Positions 16,831 to 25,800 of a DNA stretch of 64,000 nt are shown here, piece by piece. Numbering within the stretch: the first letter of the stretch is position 1; each line of letters begins with the position of its first letter. The position numbers and the translations under genes are program-made. Under the pieces are notes generated by a model. The model saw only the letters and a program-made list of their open reading frames with translations. It was not told the DNA's origin and did not search any database. This DNA comes from Paenibacillus elgii NBRC 100335 (GTDB taxonomy: Bacteria; Bacillota; Bacilli; Paenibacillales; NBRC-103111): NCBI RefSeq assembly GCF_004000865.1, contig NZ_BIMB01000029.1, forward strand, positions 22,520 to 86,519. Reading direction: 5' to 3'.

Positions 16831-17730
16831 TCAGGATTTCGGCTTTGTTACGGGTACGGCGTTCTTAACGTATTCTTCCAGCGTCACGCCTTGCTTGACG
16901 ATCGCTTTGGCCGTGTCTACGCCGACATAGCGGAGGTGCCAAGGCTCGTATTGGTAGCCGGTAATGCCCTCTTTGCCTTCCGGATATCGGATGATAAACC
17001 CGTAATCGGCCGCGTGCTCGGCGAGCCACTTCGCTTCCTTGGTTGCGCCGAAGCAGTCCTGCGCCGCGCATTTGCCCGAGCTGCCGGCCACGTCGATGGC
17101 CAGCCCCGTCTCATGCTCGCTGTGTCCCGGCTTGGCGCTGTATTTGTTCGCCGCGGCCTCGCCGTCTTTTTTCACATAGCGGTCGTATACCGTTTTTTGC
17201 GTTTCATGGGAGCGGTAAGCGGAGACGCCGGCTAGCGGCAGGTTATCCTTTTTGGCAGCTTGAAACAGTTTTTCGAGCGCCGCGGCCGCTTCCTTGCGCA
17301 TTTTGCGCTTTTCAAGCTTTTCTTTGAACGTAAAAGGCACATTCGGGTCAACCAGGTCCTGAGGCTTATAGCTATCCGGCAGCTTGTTCGTCTTGTTGAC
17401 AAGCACCGCAACATCCGCCGGGTTCGCGACAACCTGAATATCGTCTGTTTTCGTACCGGATTTGGTATCCGTTTGAGCCGTCTGCTTTACCCCCGCGGTA
17501 CCGGAAGCTTGATTCTGCCCGTTCGTAGAGGCGGCAGGTGTCTCGGACGGTTTCGACTTGGATGCATCCGCGCTAGTACCAGTCGAGCCGGTATTCGATG
17601 AGGCAGGAGGCGTCGAGGTTCCGGCTGCGGTGTCGGCCTGCGTTTTGCTGCCGCCGTCTCCGCATGCGGCGGAAACGAGCATGAATGCGGCCAGCAGCAG
17701 CGCTGCGGCGGTCGTGCGACGAGAGTTCAA
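16831..17730 (-). CDS. VanY-type D-alanyl-D-alanine carboxypeptidase lipoprotein
   Basis: 299 residues from TTG 17730 (AAAGGA 10 nt upstream); a TTG at 17739 is in frame but almost touches the ribosome site. A lipoprotein signal (lipobox VSAAC) is followed by a Ser/Thr/Ala-rich low-complexity linker of about 90 residues, then an M15B/VanY peptidase domain. Zinc-site motifs are visible: SAKPGHSEHETGLAIDV and EPWHLRYVG, plus the YRSHETQ segment before them. The enzyme would trim the terminal D-Ala of muropeptides at the outer membrane face. It is divergent from an ECF sigma factor and its upstream region has an ECF-like promoter, so it may be a target of that sigma. Confidence 0.88.
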   Translation of the reverse strand: MNSRRTTAAALLLAAFMLVSAACGDGGSKTQADTAAGTSTPPASSNTGSTGTSADASKSKPSETPAASTNGQNQASGTAGVKQTAQTDTKSGTKTDDIQVVANPADVAVLVNKTNKLPDSYKPQDLVDPNVPFTFKEKLEKRKMRKEAAAALEKLFQAAKKDNLPLAGVSAYRSHETQKTVYDRYVKKDGEAAANKYSAKPGHSEHETGLAIDVAGSSGKCAAQDCFGATKEAKWLAEHAADYGFIIRYPEGKEGITGYQYEPWHLRYVGVDTAKAIVKQGVTLEEYVKNAVPVTKPKS

Positions 17731-17785
17731 TAGAGCCAAATCCTTTCATATTTAAAATACACGCGCGTTTTAGCGGTCTTATTAC

Positions 17786-17814
17786 ATAGACGACGTGCGA
17801 ATGCGAAAAGTTTC
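17786..17814 (-). promoter_or_regulatory. Candidate ECF-sigma promoter for the VanY-like gene
   Basis: On the minus strand GAAAC (17814-17810), 17 nt, CGTCTAT (17792-17786), the layout of ECF promoters. CGTCGTCTAT occurs again in the forward direction at 17879-17888, just upstream of the sigma gene itself, which suggests shared control. Confidence 0.5.
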
Positions 17815-17914
17815 TAATTTTTTCTCCCATCCGCTTCCTGTAAAAATATTCCCTAAGGTGAGAGATTGGATTCCTGTTCGTCGTCTATACAGTATAGAAC
17901 GCTGGGAGGACCGA

Positions 17915-18502
17915 ATGGTGGAGGAACGCGATATCCGGCAGGAGTTGGAACGAGAGCTTATTCATCGGATTGTAGCGGGAAGCAAACAAGAATTTTGCTT
18001 TCTGGTCGATCGCTATAAACTGAAAATTTACGGCCTCCTTCGGGGGATGGGGGCGAGTCCTATGGATGCGCAGGATTTGACGCAGGAAACCTTTATTAAG
18101 GCTTACCGCAAGCTCGCTTCGCATCGACCGGACAAAAGCTTTGCTTCCTGGTTGTATACGATCGCCGCTAATCTGTTGAAGGACCATAAGAAAAAACACC
18201 GATTCGAGGAGCATCCGATCGGGCAGGCTGAGACTGCGGTCAGCGACGGTCCGGAGCAGTCGCTGCTTCGGACGGAACGGCGAACGGAATTTCAGCGGCT
18301 GCTGGCCCTGCTTCCGGCCAACTACCGGATGGCGCTGTTGTTAAGGTACACGAATGATTTGAGCTACGAGGAGATCGGCGAAGTGCTGGAGGTGCCGGTA
18401 AGCAAAGTCCAGAACGACTTGTATCGGGCGAAAAAACGGCTTAAACAGCTCATGATCGAGAGCAAGGAGGGGATGGAATATGAAATGCCTGGGCCGCGAT
18501 GA
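17915..18502 (+). CDS. ECF-type RNA polymerase sigma factor
   Basis: 195 residues from ATG 17915, with GGGAGGA 4 nt upstream; upstream in-frame starts (17795) would run through the promoter region. Region 2 is visible at about residues 25-90 (DAQDLTQETFIKAYRKL) and region 4 at about 130-185 (LLPANYRMALLLRYTNDLSYEEIGEVL, then VQNDLYRAKKRL). The size and missing regions 1 and 3 are standard for ECF factors. The downstream gene overlaps by 23 bp and encodes a zinc-finger membrane anti-sigma, so activity is likely held at the membrane until an envelope signal arrives. Confidence 0.9.
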   Translation: MVEERDIRQELERELIHRIVAGSKQEFCFLVDRYKLKIYGLLRGMGASPMDAQDLTQETFIKAYRKLASHRPDKSFASWLYTIAANLLKDHKKKHRFEEHPIGQAETAVSDGPEQSLLRTERRTEFQRLLALLPANYRMALLLRYTNDLSYEEIGEVLEVPVSKVQNDLYRAKKRLKQLMIESKEGMEYEMPGPR

Positions 18503-20234
18503 AATGGAGATGTTCCTAACCCGCTCTGGCGTCACCGATCGCAGCGGCATGGCCGATCATATCGCCGCTTGCTCCGATTGTCAGCGATTGAAAAACGCTC
18601 TTTTAGAGGAACAGGAGCAGTGGGCCCGGGAAATGTATGCGGAAACACTGCCGGAATCATTCACGGATCAAGTCATGTCCGCGCTCCGGGACGAAGAAAT
18701 CGAGCCGGTGACGCCCACACCGATGACTGAACGGGCAGGCCGTGTGGCGGTGAAGCGCAGCCGGAAAATCTGGTGGGTCACAGTAGGCGTAGCTTCTATC
18801 CTCGTGCTGCTGAGCGTGGCGTCCTTCTATTCGATACCGACGGTCGCTGAAATCATCCGATCTTTATTTTCACGCAATCATGTGGATATCGGCTTGCTGC
18901 GGGCGCAGGAATTCGGTTTGGTACAGCATCCGAACATTAAAATAAAAGACAAAGGCTACACGCTCAAGATCGATGAGGCTGTTGCCGACCCTACCCGTGT
19001 TATTGTGGCGCTGCAACTGTTCGGCCCGGACGGAAAGCATGAGCGGGATCGCTTAAGACTCTCGGAAGAAGGAAGCCGTATTGTCGTTAAGGACGAGAAG
19101 GGGAAAGTGATTGGAAAATTATACGATATGGGGGCGACGAACGACTTTTATTATCTCGTTGCGTTTTTTCCGGAGCCCATTCAATCGAATCGTATCACGA
19201 TCGAGGGACAGATCGGCATAATAGATGGAGATCCGTGGGACAAGGGATTTCCTGCTATTAAAGGAAACTGGAACTTCGAATTCCCGATCGATATGACGGA
19301 GGCGCAGAAACAAACGAGGATTACTGAATTGCAGGGAGAATATACTTCTCCGGGCGGCATGACGGTTCGCTTAAAGCGGCTAACTCGTATGGTGCAGGGC
19401 GTTCGCTTGGAGTTGGATACAGAGCTCAGTCCGGAGGCGTTGGTCCGGTCTCCGGGAGACTTATGGCAGAAGCAGGAGCTGATGTTTCATTTTGAGGACG
19501 CGGCAGGCAGCGAAATTCATAGCGTGAATGCGAGAAAATTTCCGCGCAGGGATAGTTTGATGACTCTATCGCACATTCCCGGTGACAAGCCCGGACTGAT
19601 GCACTTAAGCTACACGTTTAAATATTTGCCGGAGGACCAGCCATACCGGTTCGTCCTCGACGGTTATTCGGTGGCTGAGCGGGACGGCGCGTCGGTGAGC
19701 TTTGCACCTGCCCGTTTGCAGGAGGAACCGGTGTTTTTCCGTGCGGACGGCGACGATATCCGGTTGAAAGGTTTTACGATCGAGCAACCGCCGAATACGA
19801 ACGGTGAAGAAACGGAAGGCGTGCTGCATGTCGATGGGGAGTTCTGGAATGAATTTTCGTATGACGATTGGGCGGCACGGGATTCTGAGGGCAAAGAATA
19901 CCGAGTTTCGATGCGTGGGGCTTCGAGTTCGAAGGGATCAGGATGGAAGGATGGGACGATCGAACTGGGAGAGGACTATGAGTTCCGAATCCCCGGTATG
20001 CTGACCGTGCCGGAACGGCTTACCCTGATTCGCAACGTTGTGAATAAACGATACGTCAACGTTGACTGGTTGGTTGAGATGAATAGGAGCCCGGAGAACT
20101 ATAATAAAGAAGGCCTTGTAGGCTCCATCCAGCAATTTGGCGACCTTAACTTACATATCGGGCGGAATGAAGAGGCAAAAGGACAGCGGAGGAAGCTGTC
20201 CTTTTTACTTGGAATCAGACTTATTCGATGTTGA
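18480..20234 (+). CDS. Membrane anti-sigma factor with DUF4179-like extracellular region; C-terminus reads through a terminator
   Basis: 584 residues from ATG 18480 (GGAGGGG upstream), overlapping the sigma gene by 23 bp. The N-terminus has the anti-sigma zinc motif in DHIAACSDC (about residues 27-35). One membrane segment lies at about 95-115, and a large outer region resembles DUF4179. It should bind the ECF sigma factor on the cytoplasmic side. The last 19 or so codons run through an intrinsic terminator (20178-20206). A stop in another frame (TGA 20168-20170) lies just ahead of that hairpin, so the end may reflect a recent indel or a base-call error. Confidence 0.82.
   Translation: MKCLGRDEMEMFLTRSGVTDRSGMADHIAACSDCQRLKNALLEEQEQWAREMYAETLPESFTDQVMSALRDEEIEPVTPTPMTERAGRVAVKRSRKIWWVTVGVASILVLLSVASFYSIPTVAEIIRSLFSRNHVDIGLLRAQEFGLVQHPNIKIKDKGYTLKIDEAVADPTRVIVALQLFGPDGKHERDRLRLSEEGSRIVVKDEKGKVIGKLYDMGATNDFYYLVAFFPEPIQSNRITIEGQIGIIDGDPWDKGFPAIKGNWNFEFPIDMTEAQKQTRITELQGEYTSPGGMTVRLKRLTRMVQGVRLELDTELSPEALVRSPGDLWQKQELMFHFEDAAGSEIHSVNARKFPRRDSLMTLSHIPGDKPGLMHLSYTFKYLPEDQPYRFVLDGYSVAERDGASVSFAPARLQEEPVFFRADGDDIRLKGFTIEQPPNTNGEETEGVLHVDGEFWNEFSYDDWAARDSEGKEYRVSMRGASSSKGSGWKDGTIELGEDYEFRIPGMLTVPERLTLIRNVVNKRYVNVDWLVEMNRSPENYNKEGLVGSIQQFGDLNLHIGRNEEAKGQRRKLSFLLGIRLIRC
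20178..20206 (+). terminator. Terminator of the sigma/anti-sigma operon, inside the annotated ORF
   Basis: AAAGGACAGC (20178-20187) pairs perfectly with GCTGTCCTTT (20195-20204) around GGAGGAA, ending in TTTTT. It lies upstream of the anti-sigma stop codon at 20232. Confidence 0.8.
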
Positions 20235-20352
20235 AGCTGTGACGAGTATGAAGATGGATTTGTCGGCTTGGAAGAGAAGACTGAGGGGCTGGATCGTATT
20301 TTAGTGAACTATATCTTCATGGTAGCCGGACCCGTTGGCTGTGGGCACCAAA

Positions 20353-20538
20353 ATAGAGGAACTCCGATTCGCTAGTCGCAGGCCCATATCTTCAGGAAAA
20401 ATATAGAGGAACATACGTTAGCTATCCATGTCGAAAATAGTTTGTTGTGCCTCAAAAGGGAGCAATAGCGCATCGCAGTTCCTTTAAATGTTGCCAAAGG
20501 CGGTCGGTGAAACCCATAGCTCACTACAGTTCCTCTAT
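20353..20538. repeat. Four copies of a 23-nt intergenic repeat in a large inverted arrangement
   Basis: Two forward copies (20353-20375 ATAGAGGAACTCCGATTCGC.., 20403-20425) and two reverse copies (20465-20486, 20516-20538) share the pattern ATAGAGGAACTnCGATGnGC followed by TAT. Together they form a ~190-bp imperfect palindrome. The spacing is irregular and there are no cas genes, so this is not CRISPR. It looks like a dispersed intergenic repeat family. Confidence 0.65.
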
Positions 20539-20559
20539 TTGGCACGCATGACTTATGGC

Positions 20560-20657
20560 GTATGGTGCGCATATAGCGTATGGAGCATCAAGTGTATGGT
20601 GTATATAGCATGTGGTGCATCTGGTGTATGGTGCATATAACCTATGGTGTAAATACA
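20560..20657. repeat. 16-bp tandem repeat, six degenerate copies
   Basis: Consecutive units resembling GTATGGTGCATATAGC: 20560-20577 (18 bp), then five 16-bp units to 20657. Each keeps TATGGtG or a close variant. It lies in the gap before the convergent DUF6526 gene. With the preceding repeats it fills most of the 20235-20680 gap. Confidence 0.7.
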
Positions 20658-20680
20658 GCCGCAAGTTCATATAAGGGATG

Positions 20681-21115
20681 TTACAGCCGGTGGTGATCCG
20701 CCCGCCAAGTCCGGACCGCTTTCTTGATGTCATCGGGCTGCATGTTTTCTTCTGCCGCTTTGTGGCATAGCTCCGGGTACTCCTGATCGCCGGCGAATCG
20801 CAAAGCGATGATTTGTCGAAGCGATAATCGGGGATCGATCGGCTTGCCGGTCAGGATAAAGTGCCGGAGCTGCTCTTCCGCCCGAATCGCCCGGTCTTGA
20901 GCCTTGAGCGCATACGTCCGCACCAGCATGACCAAGATGGCGGCGATGACGCTCAGCCCGAGAAGAAGCAGTGCGGTGGACACGTCTTCTCCCGCTATCA
21001 GGGAACGGACGGCATAAATCACGGCGCCGATGAGAACGATCAAAGTTAGCCAAAGAAGCACGAAATGGAACAGTGGATCCAATTTGCGGTGGTTGGCGTA
21101 CTGTTGGGTTTCCAA
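20681..21115 (-). CDS. DUF6526 family membrane protein
   Basis: 144 residues from TTG 21115, with GGGAGGA about 9 nt upstream. The short cytoplasmic start is followed by two membrane spans (about 15-38 and 47-66), then a soluble helical tail with RLSLRQIIALRFAGDQEYPEL. This pattern matches the DUF6526 family common in Firmicutes and Bacteroidetes. No biochemical function is known to me. Divergent from alkD. Confidence 0.72.
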   Translation of the reverse strand: METQQYANHRKLDPLFHFVLLWLTLIVLIGAVIYAVRSLIAGEDVSTALLLLGLSVIAAILVMLVRTYALKAQDRAIRAEEQLRHFILTGKPIDPRLSLRQIIALRFAGDQEYPELCHKAAEENMQPDDIKKAVRTWRADHHRL

Positions 21116-21244
21116 ACGATTTTCCTCCCGTAGTCAGGTTAGTTTTATTGTATAACCGGCTGCAACAATTTACCATACCCTTGGTTGCTTGCTTGTCCGC
21201 TTTTTTGTAAAGTGAAGAAAATAACGATACTGGAGGTTGTTTTC

Positions 21245-21940
21245 TTGGCTTACGCGACTCCCGATTATGCCGAACGTTTGCAAACCCATATGCGATCCCA
21301 TGCGAACCCGGAATTGGCAGGTCCGATGCAGGCATATATGCGCGATCAATTCGCTTTTCTGGGGATCAAATCGCCTGCACGTACGGCGCTGGTCCGGCAG
21401 TTTCTTCAAGAGAACGGCGTGCCGGAAAACGGGGAATTGGATAAAACGGTCCGGGTATTATGGGTGCAGCCGGAACGCGAATTCCAGTATGCGGCGCTAA
21501 CGCTGCTCGGGAAAACAAGCAAGACTGCGGATGCCTCCCGCATCGAGCTTGTGGAAGAGCTCATAACGACCAAATCGTGGTGGGATACGGTGGATGAATT
21601 GGCGGGACATGCGGTAGGGGAATTGTTCACCCGGTTTCCCGAGCTGATTCCGGTCCATACGCAAAGATGGATGGCTTCGGATTCGATGTGGCTTCAGCGG
21701 ACAGCGTTACTGTTCCAGCTTCGCTACAAGAAGCGAACGGATGCGGCTTTACTCTTTGAGCTGATCCGGCAATGCGCGGACTCGAAGGAGTTTTTCATCC
21801 GAAAAGCGATCGGCTGGGCGCTCCGGGAATATTCCAAAACGGACGAAGCGGCGGTCCGCAGGTTCGTTGCCGAAACCGCGCTATCGCCGCTTAGTATCCG
21901 TGAAGCGCTCAAATATGTGGATCGGCGAAAGCCGCAATAA
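21245..21940 (+). CDS. alkD: DNA alkylation repair protein, AlkD family
   Basis: 231 residues from TTG 21245, with GGAGGT 7 nt upstream. The HEAT-repeat-like glycosylase has the expected active-site residues: Trp112-Trp113-Asp114 with Asp117 in SWWDTVDELA, and Trp191 in RKAIGWALREYSK. These correspond to Bacillus cereus AlkD Trp109, Asp113 and Trp187. It should excise N3- and N7-alkylated purines without flipping the base. It is convergent with the nitroreductase gene, stop codons separated by 1 bp. Confidence 0.9.
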   Translation: MAYATPDYAERLQTHMRSHANPELAGPMQAYMRDQFAFLGIKSPARTALVRQFLQENGVPENGELDKTVRVLWVQPEREFQYAALTLLGKTSKTADASRIELVEELITTKSWWDTVDELAGHAVGELFTRFPELIPVHTQRWMASDSMWLQRTALLFQLRYKKRTDAALLFELIRQCADSKEFFIRKAIGWALREYSKTDEAAVRRFVAETALSPLSIREALKYVDRRKPQ

Positions 21941-21941
21941 C

Positions 21942-22676
21942 CTATTCCAGCTTAAAGCCCCGGGCCTCCAAGAAGCCTCGTATATGCGCACGCACCGGCT
22001 GCCGGAATTTGTCCGCTATCCCCCTGGACCATGTGGTCACCGTTTTTCCTCCGGTTCTCGTCCGGTAATATTCCTGCATCGTCTCGTCGTACGTTGTGAC
22101 CTGTTGCCGTACATCGTCCGCTTGATAACCATTATAGTGCAAAACGGCTTGCTTCGGCAGCCGCGGGCGAGCCGAAGGCTCTTGATCAGGTACACCGATA
22201 CACATGCCGAACACCGGATAGACGAGCTCGGGCAGCTGGAGTAGCCGGCTTACGTCCTCTGGGGCGCTGCGGATTCCGCCAATGTACACGATCCCGAATC
22301 CGAGTGATTCGGCGGCTACCGCGGCATTTTGCGCAGCAAGCGCCGCATCGACGGTGGCGACGATGAAGCTTTCCGTATTTTGATGGAATGTTTCGCCGTT
22401 CAGCTCGGTCGCTTCGCGGAGCCGGTACAAATCTGCACAGAATACAAGGAACAGACCGGAATGCTCGACATAGGCCTGATTTCCGGCGAACCGGGCCAGC
22501 TCCCGCTTTTTCTCCGGGTCGGTCACGGCAATGATGCTGTAGGCTTGGACATTGCTTGAAGTCGAGGCCATTTGAGCAGAAGCGACGATGGCGTCGATGT
22601 GTTCCGGCTGCAGTGGAACGTCCTTGAATTTGCGGATGGAGCGGTGGCTTTGGAGCAGGTCAATTACGGCGTTCAT
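21942..22676 (-). CDS. Oxygen-insensitive NADPH nitroreductase / FMN reductase (NfrA/NfsA-like)
   Basis: 244 residues from ATG 22676, with GGAGGTG 9 nt upstream; an in-frame GTG at 22688 overlaps that site. It opens with the family segment HRSIRKFKDVPLQPE (FMN phosphate contacts) and carries SSNVQAYSIIAVTD and GIVYIGGIRSAPEDVSRLL, as in NfsA/NfrA flavin reductases. The C-terminal YYRTRTGGK..TWSR segment is also typical. It would reduce flavins, quinones or nitro compounds with NADPH. Confidence 0.85.
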   Translation of the reverse strand: MNAVIDLLQSHRSIRKFKDVPLQPEHIDAIVASAQMASTSSNVQAYSIIAVTDPEKKRELARFAGNQAYVEHSGLFLVFCADLYRLREATELNGETFHQNTESFIVATVDAALAAQNAAVAAESLGFGIVYIGGIRSAPEDVSRLLQLPELVYPVFGMCIGVPDQEPSARPRLPKQAVLHYNGYQADDVRQQVTTYDETMQEYYRTRTGGKTVTTWSRGIADKFRQPVRAHIRGFLEARGFKLE

Positions 22677-22720
22677 GAATGGTTGCACCTCCGGATGGTA
22701 TGGAATGTTGTGAATAGGAA

Positions 22721-22740
22721 AGACCCCCTGTCGGGGGTCT
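22721..22740 (-). terminator. Hairpin downstream of the giant-protein operon
   Basis: AGACCCCCTGTCGGGGGTCT is an almost loopless perfect hairpin. On the minus strand it is followed by TTTCC, a short T tract. It lies 134 bp beyond the giant gene's stop and is the likely end of that transcript. The rest of 22677-22873 shows no ORF. Confidence 0.5.
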
Positions 22741-22873
22741 CCAGCAGACTGGTTGACATGCTACCTTAAATTGTAAATGTTTAGATTCGTATCGTCAAAC
22801 CGAGCGGAAAACGTGCGGCTATACTCGTGCCGACGCTTATTTTTTAGAGACAAGCGAACGAAAATGCTCGCTA

Positions 22874-25800
22874 TCAATGCCGGATCTGATTGACGATCAC
22901 ATCATACATGCTGCCTTGAATTTTGACCGGCACATCGTCGGTCTGAACCAATCCGTTACTCCAATGCACGCGGAACCGGAACGTGTAGGTTTGGCCGTTA
23001 CGCAGCGATTGGGCATGGTCCGGATTGACCAGCTGTCCGTTGAAGCGAATGCGGTCGGAGGAGTCAAGCTTGACTTGCTCGCCGGTTTCCAGAAGCGTCG
23101 CATCGACCGACTGCGGCTTGGTTGCGCTGGTGCCGGTATCGGTCACCGTCGCCGACAGCTCGAACGCTTCCCCTGCCCAAAAGACGTCGGCAGCCCGAGG
23201 CTTGCCCGGGTGCTTCTCGTTCCACAACAGCCGGTAGCTTTCCCACTCCGGCGTATGCGTGACATAGCCCTTAATCGACAGCGGCAATACGACCAACGAA
23301 TAGATCTGACTGAACGTTCCGCCCTTGCCGTCGTTGAGGGATAGCCGCAAGGAGTAATTTCCTTGAGGCAGCGGCCCGTAGGTGAACGTCTTGCTTTGGC
23401 CGGACGGAACGCCGCTCCATTGCTGAATGATTCCGAATGCGCCACCGTTCAAGCTGCTTTCCACCGTGACGTCGATCGCATCGCCGTCCGGGTCGGAGAC
23501 AGATACGGTGAATACCGGTGTGTCGTGCTCGTAAATCGGCGTGACAAACGTAATATTTCCCGTCGGAGGGCGGTTGGTCAGCAGCCATGTCGGTGCAGAC
23601 CATGCCGACCATACAAATCCGTCAAAAGTGCGCGCTCGAACCTGAACTTTGGCTCCTGCCGGCAGCGGATGGTCCTTAGGAACGGAGACGCTTTGTACGG
23701 ACACTTGCCCTTGAAGGTGTTGCCCTTGTTCTCCCGTATCGTAGAGCACGGTATTTCCCGCTTCATTGATGAATTGGACCTGATATTTCGTGAACGTCGT
23801 ATTTAGGTCCGGGTCGCTTTGCGTGAATGAAACGGTCGGCGTTGGGCTCATCGGCGTCGGATTCGCTTGCGTTCCGGAAGGAACGTTCATCGTCACGGTC
23901 GGCGTCATGTTGATGTAGAACCATACGGTGTTGCTCCATTCGGACCATAGGTTCGGATCGTCGTCGGTGACCTTCATCCGTGCTTGCAAAGGAACGCCTG
24001 TCGGCAGGTCCGTCGGCACTTGGAAGCTGTTCGATGTTGCCGTGGTGTTCTGATACGCATTCCATCCGGTATTGTAGACCATGCCGCCGGTCTCGCTCAA
24101 AATTTCGATGTACATTTTCGTATAGTAGTTCTTCTGGCCATCCGATTGAACCCAAGCAATCGCCGGTCGCTTGTTATCCAGAATGAGCGTTGGGTTATAG
24201 GCGTCAGGTCCGTTCGGATTCGTAATAACAACGCTGGGTGCCGAATTGATGACCATCCATCCGATATTGGACCATTCCGTCCAATAGTACGGATTTTGCG
24301 CGCGCACCCGTACCTGATACAGCTCGCCGCGGATCAAATCCGTCATCACTTGCCACGAAGCCGTACTATGGGGCGACGCATTCTGACTTGTTTCCCCGCT
24401 GCTGATGACGAGACTTCCTTGCGAATCCATGACTTGAACCTCGTACCCCGTAAACAAGTGGCCTGCCGGGTCATCCTGCTTCCAATGGATCGTCGGTCTC
24501 GTTCCGTGCTCCAGCGTAGGATTATCTCGCGTTCCGGTCGGATACGTGAGCTGGATCGTCGGTTTTGGAATTTCAGGGACGTTGCCTTTGAGCTGAATCG
24601 AAGCGGTGGCGGGGTAAGATTTTGCCCCGTACTCGTCGATGACCTGTAAATACACGGTATAAAGTCCCGGCTTTTTTGGTCTCGTCAGCTTTTCAGCGAC
24701 AAAATTACCGTCGGGGTCGACATAGCCGTACTCCCGGGAAACGATCCCGCGCATGCTGCAATAATCGTAGCCCGTCACATCGGGTGCGCTGCATCGTGCC
24801 GGGTCCCAAGCCGCCCGATTCGGATCGAACCGGTCGGGATCGTAGGACGTATCGTTCCAGGCGACCGTGCCGTCCCCGTTCTCCGTGAGGGTGAACTGCG
24901 CGATCGGCCTGCGGTGAACGATCAATCTTTTCTGGAACGTATTGGACCATTTGCGGTATTGATCGAATACCATGCTCGCCCATAAATAGTTCCGGTTCGG
25001 ATCGTCCTGCGCCCGCAGCGTGAGCAGATAGACGCCGACGGCGTCAAATGTTTGCTGCGGAGCGTCGAACGTTTTCCCGTTCAGCGCAGACAGTCCCTGA
25101 TTGTTTAGGAACTTCGGCGTATGTGTAACCCCCCAGCGGAAATTGCCGGCCATCGGATCGTTTTCCGGATCTTCGAACAGAATGCTTTTATACCGGACGT
25201 TAGCAGATGCCGAACCATTCTCCCATATGGCGTAGTCGGACATCCAATCCCGGCGATCCTGATTCTGTTTAACGGAAATGGCCGCAAAAGTGACAAACGA
25301 TTTGTCCGTAAAAGGCCCCATTTTTCCATCTGTGAATGTGGCGTCCTGTACCTCAAACACCGGCACGCCGTTCATGAATACTTGAATGTTATCGCCCGAC
25401 AAGCTGATCTTGAACAAATTGTCCGTGTTATCGAACGGCCACGCTTGACTACGCAGTACGGTTCGGCTGCCGCCGACATAACGGCTTAGATAGAGCGTGG
25501 AACCGTCTGTCTCCAGACTGTACCGGTTTGTCGGATCAAGCATGCGGAACGAAAATCCGCTTAGGCTCGTATCCTCGTTCGGACTCGCCATTTTCATTCG
25601 GAACGTAATGTCCGTATCCCGGTAGCTGTCCGGAGAAACGAACTGGCCGAGAACAAACCCTTTCCGTAGTACCGGATCTTGATCCAAAGGACCGCTTTCG
25701 AGATACATGTACTTATCGGTTTCCGTGAAGTAATAGCCATTGCCCGTTTGTCTTTTTACCGTATTGTACATCCCCAAAAACAGGCCGTCCCCTACATAAA

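Noticed and set aside
20353..20538. Possible CRISPR array
   Set aside because: Copies are in both orientations with unequal spacing and mismatches, and there are no cas genes.
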